Of a stretch of 64,000 bases of DNA, positions 44,736 through 53,104 are shown one piece after another (the first letter of the stretch is position 1; each line of letters opens with the position of its first letter). The DNA is from JBMDXB01 sp048594975 (lineage in GTDB: Bacteria > Acidobacteriota > Vicinamibacteria > Vicinamibacterales > 2-12-FULL-66-21). Location: NCBI GenBank assembly GCA_048594975.1, contig JBMDXQ010000027.1, positions 62,001 to 126,000 on the forward strand. Direction: 5' to 3'. The notes below the pieces were generated by a model. That model worked only from the letters and a program-made list of their open reading frames with translations, made no database searches and had not been told where the DNA came from. The translations under genes and the position numbers were made by a program.

Positions 44736-45768
44736 TGCGGAGGTTTTTCGGCGCCTCGGGCGCCACGTCACCCCGCCACCCGAGCTCGATGACCTCGAAG
44801 TCGTCGGCGGTCAGCGCGCGGAACGCCGGGTTGAGCGCGTCGTTGTCCCAGCGCGCGTCCATCGTGCCGCCGATGTACATGTCGGTGCCGTTGTCGGCGA
44901 CGATCAACCCGTGCCGCTTCATCGCCCGGAAGATGCGCTGCACCTCCGGCGTGAACCCCGAGATGTCGCGCGACGCTTTGAGCCGCAGCCGCGCGCCCAT
45001 CGGCGGTGCGCCGGCGGTCGATCCGGCGCGGTGCGACGCCGGCCAGACGCAGCCGTTCGTGGCGCGTGTCGTCACGCGAAACGCGTGCGCGATCTCGGCG
45101 GCGCCGAACACCTCGTCGTAGCGCACCAGCCCCGGAAAGATGGCCAGGCCGGCGGCATCGGCGGACGTCCAGCCGTCGGGGCGGCGGTCGTTCCGTGACA
45201 GGTCGAACACCGCGCCCGACCCCGCCTCCCAGCGGAACGCGACCGCGTTCCAGCGCGTCGCGAACGATTCGTAGAGCAGCCAGCGGTCGCGATCGACGAT
45301 CAGCAGGTGACGGTCGCCCGACGTGCCGCCACCAGGCACGCCGCCTTCGATGTAGTTCGGCTGCGTCCGCGCTTCCTCCGGGATCGGGTAGCCGGGCAGC
45401 CCGGGGGCGCCGGGATCGCTTTCGCCGCCGTAGTCGACGAACGTGAGCGGCACCCGCGGCTGATCGCCGGCGACGACCACGTAGGGCATGCCGTACGGCG
45501 GAGGGCCGAAGTCGGGATGGAGGCGGCGCACCGCCAACGGGTTGGTGTTGCGCCCGCTGATCCAGCCGATGATGGCCGACGACTGCGGGTCAACGGGGGC
45601 CTGGCTGATGTCCTCGTTCCACCAGTTCGTGACCGGGAAGACCAGGCGGCCGGCGAGCGGCTCGTTGAGGACAGGAGGGGTCGCCGCGCGGAGGACCGCG
45701 GCAGCGGCGAACGCCAGCAGGCACACGGGTGCGAGCGGACGGATGGTCACCGGCGGCGAGGGCTTCAC
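44725..45768 (-). CDS. secreted protein of unknown function with LRIIR C-terminus
   Basis: About 347 residues from GTG 45768. The frame is open a further 19 codons, but this start gives a clean signal peptide (VTIRPLAPVCLLAFAAAAVLRAA). Recognisable stretches include VFPVTNWWNEDISQAPVDPQS, HLLIVDRDRWLLYESFATRWN, IFPGLVRYDEVFGAAEIAHAFRV, MKRHGLIVADNGTDMYI and DARWD. They are typical of a secreted family seen in several environmental bacteria, but I cannot assign a function. It ends APKNLRIIR, similar to the end of the protein at 50250. The stop overlaps the convergent truA end by 11 bases. Confidence 0.75.
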   Translation of the reverse strand: MKPSPPVTIRPLAPVCLLAFAAAAVLRAATPPVLNEPLAGRLVFPVTNWWNEDISQAPVDPQSSAIIGWISGRNTNPLAVRRLHPDFGPPPYGMPYVVVAGDQPRVPLTFVDYGGESDPGAPGLPGYPIPEEARTQPNYIEGGVPGGGTSGDRHLLIVDRDRWLLYESFATRWNAVAFRWEAGSGAVFDLSRNDRRPDGWTSADAAGLAIFPGLVRYDEVFGAAEIAHAFRVTTRATNGCVWPASHRAGSTAGAPPMGARLRLKASRDISGFTPEVQRIFRAMKRHGLIVADNGTDMYIGGTMDARWDNDALNPAFRALTADDFEVIELGWRGDVAPEAPKNLRIIR

Positions 45769-45880
45769 ATCCCGTGCCGCCTGGCAGCTTCGCCGAACTC
45801 GTTGAACGGGACGCGTCTCGAGCACGCGGGCAGCGCCGGCGCACGGGGACGCCGGCGCGAAACCGTAACGCGGGTGACGG

Positions 45881-46483
45881 TTATTTCTTGCTGACGCCCA
45901 GCGACTCCAGCCTCGCGGCCAGGTCGGTGCCGGCCGTTTTCGCGCTCACTTTCTTGTCGATGTCGACGATCTTGCCGTCGGGGCCGATGAAGAAGGTCCA
46001 GCGCTGCGCGAGCTGCCGCTCGGGCGGCACGTCGGTGCGGATCACGCCGTAGGCCTTCGCGACGTTCTTCTCGGGATCTGCCAGGATCGGGAAGTCGGCC
46101 TTGTGCTCGGCGGCGAACTTCGTGTTCGTCTCGAGGTCGTCGACGCTGGCCATGAAGTACACGACGTCGAACGTCTTGAGGACGGGCCCGCTCTCACGGA
46201 GCGAGATGCACTCGGCCGTTCAACCGCCGGTGAACGCTTTCGGGAACCAGGCAAGCGCGACGGTCTTGCCGCGGTAGTCCGAGAGCTTGTGGACCTTGCC
46301 GTCCGATCCGGGCAGCGCGAACTCGGGCGCCTGGTCGCCCACCTTGAGGTCGGCGGAGAACTGCGGCGGCGGCTGCCCCGGCGCGGGCGGCGTCCCTTGC
46401 GGGGGCTGCTGCCAGGCCGCGGCCGCGGTCATCGCGCTCCAGGCGAGGCCGGCCGTCGCGCACACGGTCAAGAGCTTCAACAT
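45881..46483 (-). CDS. peroxiredoxin with probable selenocysteine (UGA) at the peroxidatic position
   Basis: 200 residues if the in-frame TGA at 46222-46220 (codon 88) is read as selenocysteine. Both halves lie in one frame and together make one complete AhpC/TSA-type peroxiredoxin: FALPGSDGKVHKLSDYRGKTVALAWFPKAFTGG, U88, TAECISLRESGPVLKTFDVV, then FPILADPEKNVAKAYGV and QRWTFFIGPDGKI. In relatives the residue at position 88 is the catalytic Cys (GGCTAEC); a second Cys, C92, is present. A signal peptide occupies residues 1-23. ATG 46483 has GGGGAG eight bases upstream. It would reduce peroxides in the periplasm. The alternative, a nonsense mutation exactly at the catalytic codon, seems less likely. 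Confidence 0.8.
46187..46222 (-). other. UGA codon with bacterial SECIS-like hairpin
   Basis: After the UGA (46222-46220) there are 21 bases to the apical loop. The stem CUCGCUC (46205-46199) pairs with GAGCGGG (46193-46187), with one G-U, around a five-base loop CGUGA containing the GU dinucleotide seen in known bacterial SECIS loops. Outer pairs ACGG with CCGU extend it with an internal loop. Distance and size fall in the bacterial SECIS range. Confidence 0.65.
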
Positions 46484-46611
46484 GTCGTCTTCTCCCCGCC
46501 ACATTCTATATCGGCCCGGCCCGGTGCACCCGGTCGCGAAAAGCACGTCTGCTATCATCCTTCGACCCGCCGGGCCGCGGATTCCACGACAGACGCGAGG
46601 AGAGGAGACGG

Positions 46612-47526
46612 ATGCACCCGATAACCGCGCTGCTGACGACGCTGGGCGCCCTGACCGTGTTCTACGTCGGCAGCTGGGCGAGGCTCGTCATCGCCGCGTC
46701 GCGCGAACCTGGCGGCCGCGCCGCTCCGGCGACCGACGCGCGCTTCCCCACGCCGCTGCAGACGCTCCTTGGCGGCGTGACCAACTTCCTCGACGCGCTC
46801 GGCATCGGGTCGTTCGCGACAACGACGGCGGCGTTTCGGTTCCTGAAGATGGTGCCGGACCGGGTGATTCCGGGGACGCTGAATGCCGGCCACGCGCTGC
46901 CGACCATCGCGCAGGCGTTCATCTTCACGACGCTCATTCCCGCCGATGTGCTCACGCTCGTCACCATGATCGTCGCGGCGGTTTCCGGCGCCTGGCTCGG
47001 TGCCGGCGTCGTGGCGCGGTGGCCGAGGCGAAAGGTGCAGATCGGCATGGGGACGGCGCTCATCGTCGCGGCGGTGTTCATGCTGATGCGGCAGTTCGGC
47101 CTGTTTCCCGAAGGCAGCGCCGCGATCGGGGTGCGCGGGACGATGCTGGTCTTCGCGATCGCCGGCAACTTCGCGCTCGGCGCGCTGATGACCCTCGGCA
47201 TCGGGCTCTACGCGCCCTGCATGGTACTGGTCAGCCTGCTGGGCATGAGCGAGCGCACGGCGTTCCCGATCATGATGAACTCGTGCGCCTTCCTGATGCC
47301 GGTCGCGAGCCTGCGCTTCATCCGCGAGAAGAGCTACAGCCTGCGCGTGGCGATGGGCCTGGCGCTTGGCGGCGTCCCCGGCGTGCTGCTCGCCGCCTAC
47401 ATCGTCAAGGAACTGCCGTTGTACTGGGTGCGCTGGCTGGTGATCGTCGTCGTCCTCTACGCGGCGGCGATGCTGCTGCACGCCGGCCTGACCGAGCCGG
47501 ACGCGGCCGAGGAGACGGCGGCGTGA
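46612..47526 (+). CDS. TauE/SafE family permease
   Basis: 304 residues with about eight membrane helices and the internal repeat GVTNFLDALGIGSFATTTAAFRFL / GMSERTAFPIMMNSCAFLMP typical of TauE/SafE anion exporters. In this family sulfite, sulfoacetate or other sulfur anions are exported. A GAGGAGAGGAG purine run precedes ATG 46612, and TATCAT at about 46553 may be its -10. It is divergent from the selenoprotein-like peroxiredoxin, sharing a 128-base control region. Confidence 0.8.
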   Translation: MHPITALLTTLGALTVFYVGSWARLVIAASREPGGRAAPATDARFPTPLQTLLGGVTNFLDALGIGSFATTTAAFRFLKMVPDRVIPGTLNAGHALPTIAQAFIFTTLIPADVLTLVTMIVAAVSGAWLGAGVVARWPRRKVQIGMGTALIVAAVFMLMRQFGLFPEGSAAIGVRGTMLVFAIAGNFALGALMTLGIGLYAPCMVLVSLLGMSERTAFPIMMNSCAFLMPVASLRFIREKSYSLRVAMGLALGGVPGVLLAAYIVKELPLYWVRWLVIVVVLYAAAMLLHAGLTEPDAAEETAA

Positions 47527-47532
47527 GCGCGA

Positions 47533-48231
47533 TTGCCTGACGAGCTGCTCTCGATCATCGTCCCGGTCTACAACGAAGCCGCGACGGTGGCGGCGGTCAT
47601 CGACCGGCTACTGACGATCGATCTGCCGGTGGCGCGCGAGATCATCGTCGTCAACGACGGCTCGCGTGATGCCACGCGCAGCGTGCTGGAGGCGATCGCC
47701 GCGGGCCACCCGCCGGGGCTGGCAATCGTCCACGCCGACGAGAACCGCGGCAAAGGGCACGCGATCCGGCTGGGATTCAGGGCAGCGCGCGGCACCATCG
47801 TCGCCATCCAGGACGCCGACCTGGAGCTGGATCCGGCGCAGCTCGCCGGGCTGGTCGCGCCGATCCTGCGCGGCGAGACCGACGTGGTCTACGGGTCGCG
47901 CTTCCTGACGGGGACGCCCGACGCGCCGGCGCTGACGGTCGCAGCCAACCGCGCGCTGACCGCGATCACCAACGTGCTCTATCGCGCGTCGCTCACCGAC
48001 ATGGAGACCTGCTACAAGGTCATGCGCAGCCGCGTCGCCAGCGGGCTCGACCTGCGCGCCGACCGCTTCGACATCGAACCGGAGATCACGGCGCGCCTGC
48101 TCCTCGGCGGGCATCGCATCGTCGAAAGCCCGGTCCGCTTCTCGCCGCGGTCGCGCGCCGCCGGCAAGAAGATCGGCTGGCGGGACGGCCTCAAGGCGAT
48201 CGGCATGCTCGTGCGGCTGCGGCTGTCATGA
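47533..48231 (+). CDS. GT2 family glycosyltransferase, dolichyl-phosphate mannosyltransferase-like
   Basis: 232 residues. The GT-A fold motifs SIIVPVYNEAATVAAVID, EIIVVNDGSRDAT, NRGKGHAIRLGF, IQDADLELDP (the DxD-type metal site) and TDMETCYKVMRS are those of polyprenyl-phosphate sugar synthases. It lacks C-terminal membrane helices. The start is TTG 47533, six bases after the permease stop; no ATG is available. It is coupled to the next gene by an ATGA overlap, suggesting that it makes the lipid-linked sugar used by that transferase. Confidence 0.88.
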   Translation: MPDELLSIIVPVYNEAATVAAVIDRLLTIDLPVAREIIVVNDGSRDATRSVLEAIAAGHPPGLAIVHADENRGKGHAIRLGFRAARGTIVAIQDADLELDPAQLAGLVAPILRGETDVVYGSRFLTGTPDAPALTVAANRALTAITNVLYRASLTDMETCYKVMRSRVASGLDLRADRFDIEPEITARLLLGGHRIVESPVRFSPRSRAAGKKIGWRDGLKAIGMLVRLRLS

Positions 48232-50003
48232 TTCGCGCGCTGCTGCTGCTCGCGGCCGTCGCGGGCGCGTGGGGCGCAGGCGTGGCCGCCTCCGGTGGCT
48301 TTGACCTGCACGTGGGCCCGCTGCCGCTGCGTTCCCACGATCCGGTTCCGGCGCTGGTCGTCGCCGTCATCTGCTTCGTCGCGGCCTTTCACCGGGGCGT
48401 ACGGCCCGTCCGCGACGCCGCCGTCTGGTGGTGGTGCGCGATTGAGCGCCGCGCCGCCCTCGGCGCCGCGATCGTCGCTGCGCTGGCGGTCGCCACCGGC
48501 GCGGTCTGGGGCACGTACGTGGCCGGCGGGCCCGACTCGTACTGCTACGTCAACCAGGCGGAGATCTTCGCGCGCGGACAGGTCCGCGAGCAGCAGCCGA
48601 TCGTCTCGCGGGTGCCGTGGCCGGATCCGGCGGCGGCGTTCGTGCCGATCGGCCACGTGCCGTCGCCAGGAACGGAAGGGGCGATCGTGCCGATGTGCGC
48701 GGCCGGCTACCCGCTGCTGATGGCAGCCGCGCGGCTGATCGCCGGGCGGACGGCGATGTTCTGGATCGTGCCGTTCATGGGCGGGCTGGCGGTCTGGCTG
48801 ACCTTCGTGCTCGGCCGGCGGCTCGCCGGCCCGCTCGAGGGGCTGCTGGCGTCCGTGCTGCTCGCCACCAGCCCGGCGTTCCTCTACCAGGTCGTCCAGC
48901 CGATGACGGACGTGCCGGCGGCCGCGCTCTGGACGCTTGCGGTGATCGCCACGCTGCGGTCGAGCCGCCCCGGCGCGCCGCCAGCCCTGATCGCGGGGGC
49001 CGCCACCGGCGCTGCACTGATGGTGCGGCCGAACCTGCTGCCGCTGGTGGCTGTCGCCGGCGCCATCGTGTGTGTCCGCCGGCGGCCGCTCTCCTGGCGC
49101 GACGCCGCGTCGTCCGGCCTGTGGTTCGCGCTCGGCGTCGTTCCGTTCGTCGCCGCCGTGGCGGCGTTGCAGAACGCGATGTACGGGGGGCCGCTGCGCT
49201 CGGGCTACGGCAACCTCGGCTCGCTGTTCGGGGTCGATCATGTGATCCCGAACCTGCAGCGGTATGCCTCGTGGCTCGTCCGGACGGAAACGCCGTTCGT
49301 CCTTCTCGGCGTGGCCGCGCCGTGGCTGCTTCCGCGGGGAGAGCCGCGGCGGGACGCTGCGTGGCTGCTCGCGTTCGCCGCCGCCACGTTCGCCTGCTAC
49401 ATCCCCTATGAGGTGTTCGACGCGTGGTGGTACCTGCGGTTCGTGCTGCCCGCGTTTCCTCCTCTGTTCGTACTCTCGAACGCCGTGTTCCTGGCACTGT
49501 TGGCACGCCTGCGCTCGGGCGTTCAGCTTCGCGCGATCGCGGCCGGCGGGGTCGCCCTCGCCCTCACCGCCTTCCACCTGTCAGCGGCGTCGAACGGTTA
49601 CGCGTTCCGGCTGCGCGACTTCGAGCGCCGGTTCCGCGACGGCGGGGAGTACGTCGCGCAGCACCTGCCCACGAATGCGGCAATCGTCACCGTCTGGCAG
49701 AGCGGCAGCGTCCGTTTCTACTCGGGCCGGCAGACGATGGTCTGGAACGAGATCGAGCCGGCGTGGATCGATCGCTCGCTGGAGTTTCTCAGGTCGGAAG
49801 GGTTGCGGCCGTATCTCCTGTTCGAGCGCGACGAAGAACAGGAGTTCCGGAAGCGGTTCGAGGGCCACAGCCCGATCGGTGGGCTGGACTGGCCGCCGAT
49901 GGCGGAGATCAACCGGCAAGTGCGGATCTACGATCCGGCCGACCGCGAGCGGTACCGGCGCGGGGAGCGCGTCCTCACGGACCGTGTGCGCTCCCGGAGG
50001 TAA
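48228..50003 (+). CDS. GT39/ArnT-like membrane glycosyltransferase
   Basis: 591 residues with 10 or more membrane helices and a soluble C-terminal part (about 455-591). The first luminal loop GGPDSYCYVNQAEIFARGQVREQQPIVSRVPWPDP carries the acidic residue expected of the GT-C fold (PMT/ArnT/YfhO type). It likely transfers a sugar from a polyprenyl phosphate donor, supplied by the GT2 enzyme encoded just upstream, to an envelope acceptor. The acceptor is unknown. Confidence 0.85.
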   Translation: MIRALLLLAAVAGAWGAGVAASGGFDLHVGPLPLRSHDPVPALVVAVICFVAAFHRGVRPVRDAAVWWWCAIERRAALGAAIVAALAVATGAVWGTYVAGGPDSYCYVNQAEIFARGQVREQQPIVSRVPWPDPAAAFVPIGHVPSPGTEGAIVPMCAAGYPLLMAAARLIAGRTAMFWIVPFMGGLAVWLTFVLGRRLAGPLEGLLASVLLATSPAFLYQVVQPMTDVPAAALWTLAVIATLRSSRPGAPPALIAGAATGAALMVRPNLLPLVAVAGAIVCVRRRPLSWRDAASSGLWFALGVVPFVAAVAALQNAMYGGPLRSGYGNLGSLFGVDHVIPNLQRYASWLVRTETPFVLLGVAAPWLLPRGEPRRDAAWLLAFAAATFACYIPYEVFDAWWYLRFVLPAFPPLFVLSNAVFLALLARLRSGVQLRAIAAGGVALALTAFHLSAASNGYAFRLRDFERRFRDGGEYVAQHLPTNAAIVTVWQSGSVRFYSGRQTMVWNEIEPAWIDRSLEFLRSEGLRPYLLFERDEEQEFRKRFEGHSPIGGLDWPPMAEINRQVRIYDPADRERYRRGERVLTDRVRSRR

Positions 50004-50161
50004 TGCCGCCGGGTCGATCGGTCCACGCGCGCCAACGGCCAAACGGTCGGTTTCCGCCTTTCTCGTCGCAGGAACGTCCAAGGCCCCGTGTTGACCGCGA
50101 GACGGCCGATACAAAGGCTGCGACGTATTCGACCGAACTGGTCCCAGCAAGGGAGTCCGGC

Positions 50162-50266
50162 ATGCTCACCCGGGCCGTACTAGCGATCGTCCTCCTGGGC
50201 GTGCTCGTCCTACACGGATCGGTGCGCGCTATGTCCCAGCGAGTATGGGCTAGCGGACGATTCTGA
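50162..50266 (+). CDS. small hydrophobic secreted/membrane peptide (34 aa)
   Basis: ATG 50162 with AAGGGAG six bases upstream. The product is MLTRAVLAIVLLGVLVLHGSV followed by a short polar tail. It is too short for family recognition. The ribosome site and signal-like sequence make it a plausible small protein, but the overlap of 17 bases with the convergent gene at 50250 and the lack of homologues leave it tentative. Confidence 0.35.
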   Translation: MLTRAVLAIVLLGVLVLHGSVRAMSQRVWASGRF

Positions 50267-51485
50267 GTCTGGTCGGCGCGGGCGGTGGGCCGACCACCTT
50301 CAGGATCACGCCTCGCGAGTAGCTCACGATGTAGAGCTCGCCCTGCGAATCGACGCCGAAGGAGCTGATGTTGCCCAGCTGGGCGCCGCCGCCGAACTCC
50401 GCGGTGTGCTCCGTCACGCCGGTCACGTGCGCCTCGCCCGACCCGTCGACCGCGAGCGTCGCCGACCAGACCCGGCCGCTGATGAAGTCGGCGAAGAAAT
50501 AGCGTCCCGCCATCGCGGGCTGACCGCCGCGATAGACGTAGCCCCCCGTGATCGAGGCGCCGAGGGCCCGCCCGTACTCGTAGATGGGATCGGTGAGCGG
50601 CTGATAGGCAGGCGGCAGCGAGGTAATGTTGTCGTGCGCGCCCTCGCGGTTCCGCCAGCCGTAGTTGCGGCCGCCTCGGCCCATCGGTTCGTAGTCCACC
50701 TCCTCCCACGCGCCCTGGCCGACATCGCCGATGACGAGTGCGCCGGTGCCGCCGCGCGCCCGATCGTCGAAGGAGTACCGCCAGGGGTTGCGCAACCCGA
50801 ACGCCCAGATCTCGCCACGGGCGGGCACGGGCGATCCGTCCAGGAACGGGTTGTCGCCGGGGATGGCGTAGCCGGTGGGATGCGTGTCGGAGACGTTCAC
50901 GTTCACGCGCAGCATCTTGCCGAGCAGAGAGTTCGGATTCTGTGCGAGGTGGTTGGGATCGTTGCCGCTTCCGCCGTCACCCAACCCGACGTACAGGAAG
51001 CCGTCGGGGCCAAAGGCCAGGTGGCCGCCATTGTGATTGCTGAACGGCTGCTCGATCACGGCGGGCGCGGAGGGGCCGTTCCAGCGCAGGTCGAAACGCG
51101 ACGACGGATCGGCAAGGAGCGGATCGCCGCTCGATCGCCGGAACCGCGCGACGACCGTGTGACCGTTCAGGTCCGTGAAGTTGACGTAGAAGCGGCCGTT
51201 GCTCGCATACGCAGGATCGAACGCCATTCCGAGGAGCCCCCGCTCACCGCTGGAAAGTACGACGCCGCGAAGATCCAGGAAATCCATCGGCAGCACGACG
51301 CCGTCCCGCACGACCCGGATGCGGCCGCCCTGTTCGACAACGTACTGGACGTTCGCGGCGATCGGATCCTGGACGAACGCGATCGGAGCGGTGAAACCGG
51401 AAGCGTGAAGGCGGGTGGCGAGCTGCGCGTGCGCCGCGGTGGGAACGAGCAGCGTGGCGGCCACACAGGCGGCGGTGAGACGCAC
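50250..51485 (-). CDS. secreted PQQ-dependent sugar dehydrogenase-like (GSDH/YliI) protein
   Basis: 411 residues from GTG 51485. The signal peptide RLTAACVAATLLVPTAAHA is followed by a six-bladed propeller: QGGRIRVVRDG, GERGLLGMAFDPAYASNGRFYVNFTD, NHNGGHLAFGPDGFLYVGLGDGG, WAFGLRNPWRYSFD and ITGGYVYRG. These include the conserved His and Arg (HNGGH, GLRNPWR) of the soluble glucose/aldose dehydrogenase family. GTG 51485 was chosen because TACAAT lies six bases ahead; ATG 51515 is an in-frame alternative. It ends APTRLRIVR. PQQ would have to be made or imported; no pqq genes are present here. Confidence 0.85.
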   Translation of the reverse strand: MRLTAACVAATLLVPTAAHAQLATRLHASGFTAPIAFVQDPIAANVQYVVEQGGRIRVVRDGVVLPMDFLDLRGVVLSSGERGLLGMAFDPAYASNGRFYVNFTDLNGHTVVARFRRSSGDPLLADPSSRFDLRWNGPSAPAVIEQPFSNHNGGHLAFGPDGFLYVGLGDGGSGNDPNHLAQNPNSLLGKMLRVNVNVSDTHPTGYAIPGDNPFLDGSPVPARGEIWAFGLRNPWRYSFDDRARGGTGALVIGDVGQGAWEEVDYEPMGRGGRNYGWRNREGAHDNITSLPPAYQPLTDPIYEYGRALGASITGGYVYRGGQPAMAGRYFFADFISGRVWSATLAVDGSGEAHVTGVTEHTAEFGGGAQLGNISSFGVDSQGELYIVSYSRGVILKVVGPPPAPTRLRIVR

Positions 51486-51491
51486 TGCGTC

Positions 51492-51515
51492 ATTGTAGCC
51501 GAGCGGCAGTATCAT
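51492..51515. promoter_or_regulatory. divergent pair of leaderless -10 elements
   Basis: Minus strand: TACAAT (51492-51497), six bases, GTG 51485. Plus strand: TATCAT (51510-51515), six bases, ATG 51522. The two start codons are only 36 bases apart, so each promoter's -35 region overlaps the other's, and both transcripts would lack a leader. Confidence 0.55.
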
Positions 51516-51521
51516 GGGCCC

Positions 51522-52922
51522 ATGGCGCTGGTTCGACTGGTGCTTCTCGCCGCGCTGGCCACAGCGGCCGCCTGCGGCGCGGATTCGCCGCCGACGCCGT
51601 CGCCGTCGCCTGGCCCCGCGCCGGGCCCGGGACCGGGCACTGGCGGCGGAGACACCATCCGTGGAACGGAGCGCCTCGGGTGGGAGCAGCGTGCCGCCGA
51701 CACGGCTGAGCTGGGGAGGTTCCGTTATGCCGTGTACGTCGACGGCACGCGCTCGGAAATCGCCGACGTGTCGTGCGCCTCGACCGCGGCAGCCAACGGC
51801 TTCCCGTGCAGCGGCCGCCTGCCCGCCATGTCCCCCGGCCAGCACACGATCGAGCTCGCCTCGTTCGTCGTCGACGGCGGGACCATGTTCGAGAGCTCGC
51901 GCTCAGCGCCGCTGCGAGTGACTCTCGTCACGTCGGTCACCAGCGTGAGCGCCGGGGCGTCGCTGCGTTCCGGCAGCGCCGGGACGACCACCGACGGCGT
52001 TCCGCTTCGGCTCGACGTGGTCGCCGAACGCGTGGACGAACCGAGCGATATCGCGTTCGCGCCCGACGGCCGCCTGTTCGTCGCCGAGCGCGATGGTGTG
52101 GTCCGCGTCGTCGAGCCCGGCGGACGCACGCAGGCGCAGACCACTCTGGAAGGCGAGGTCGTCGCGCTCGCCCTCGATCCCGGGTTCGCAGCGACGCATC
52201 TCGTCTATCTCGTCACCGCGTCGCTGGCGGGTGAGGGGCCCGGCGCCACTTTCATGGTGGCCCGGTATCGCGAGGTCAACGGGATTCTCGGCGAGCGTCT
52301 GGTGCTGTTGCACGAGATCCCGGCGCGGAACGATCGCGCGGCCGCCGCGCTCGGCATCGGCCCCGACGGCAAGCTCTACGTCGCCTTCGATGATGGCGGC
52401 GATGCGACGCTCGCCGCCGATCCGCGGTCGCTGAACGGCAAGCTCCTTCGACTCAACGCCGACGGCACGCCGCCCGAGGACCAGCCGCCGGGCATGCCCG
52501 CGCGGCTCTCCGGCTACCGCTCGCCGCGCGCCATCGACTGGAACGCGGGCGTGACGTGGATTGCCGACGGTGCGCCCAGCGCTCCTGAGAGGCTCAGCGC
52601 GGTCACGGTTGCCTCCGCCCGTCCGCATCGATCCGAGATCCAGCGCACCTACGCGCTGGCGCCCTACACCGATCCGTCGGACGCGGTGTTCTACCAGGGA
52701 GAGATGCTGAAGGCCTTCCGCGGCGACCTGCTCGTCGCGGCAGAAGGCGGCAGCCACATCCTGCGCGTGCGCCTCGACCCGCGCTCGCCCGCGCGCGTCC
52801 TCGCCACCGAGAAGCTGCTGGAGGGGACCGGGCCGATCCGCGCGATCGCGGTGGGCCCGGACGGGGCAATCTACTTCGCGACACCTACCACGATCGCTCG
52901 CATTTCCGCGGCGCAGCGGTAA
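51522..52922 (+). CDS. lipoprotein with sugar dehydrogenase-like propeller
   Basis: 466 residues. A lipoprotein signal (RLVLLAALATAAAC) and a Pro/Gly-rich linker are followed by a small beta domain (FRYAVYVDGTRSEIADVSC..., about 75-160). A propeller follows (about 170-466): PSDIAFAPDGRLFVAERDGVVRVVEPGG, LGIGPDGKLYVAFDDGGDA, YRSPRAIDWN. It is related to the GSDH fold but lacks the clear HNGGH catalytic segment, so it may not be an active dehydrogenase. It is divergent from the family member at 50250, with 36 bases between start codons. Confidence 0.8.
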   Translation: MALVRLVLLAALATAAACGADSPPTPSPSPGPAPGPGPGTGGGDTIRGTERLGWEQRAADTAELGRFRYAVYVDGTRSEIADVSCASTAAANGFPCSGRLPAMSPGQHTIELASFVVDGGTMFESSRSAPLRVTLVTSVTSVSAGASLRSGSAGTTTDGVPLRLDVVAERVDEPSDIAFAPDGRLFVAERDGVVRVVEPGGRTQAQTTLEGEVVALALDPGFAATHLVYLVTASLAGEGPGATFMVARYREVNGILGERLVLLHEIPARNDRAAAALGIGPDGKLYVAFDDGGDATLAADPRSLNGKLLRLNADGTPPEDQPPGMPARLSGYRSPRAIDWNAGVTWIADGAPSAPERLSAVTVASARPHRSEIQRTYALAPYTDPSDAVFYQGEMLKAFRGDLLVAAEGGSHILRVRLDPRSPARVLATEKLLEGTGPIRAIAVGPDGAIYFATPTTIARISAAQR

Positions 52923-52930
52923 AAGCATCG

Positions 52931-53104
52931 GGGTCCGGGGGCTGGGTCCGAGACGCGATTGCGGTCCGGGGGCCGCTTTCCGCGCTCGCGGTCCGCTTTC
53001 CGCGGTCCGAGGTCCGGGGTCCGGGATCCGGGGATCCAATACGCGATTCGCGATCAGCGATTCAGGATCCCGGGATTCAGGATTAGCGATCAGGGATTTA
53101 GGGA
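52931..53104. repeat. drifting GGTCCG to GGATCC to CGATTC tandem repeat region
   Basis: The 182-base gap is almost wholly made of variants of a 6-8-base unit. GGTCCGG forms dominate at the left; they shade into GGGATCC near 53020, then CGATTCAG and GGGATTTA at the right, ending at the TAA stop of the minus-strand gene (53105-53107). No gene is present. Confidence 0.75.
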
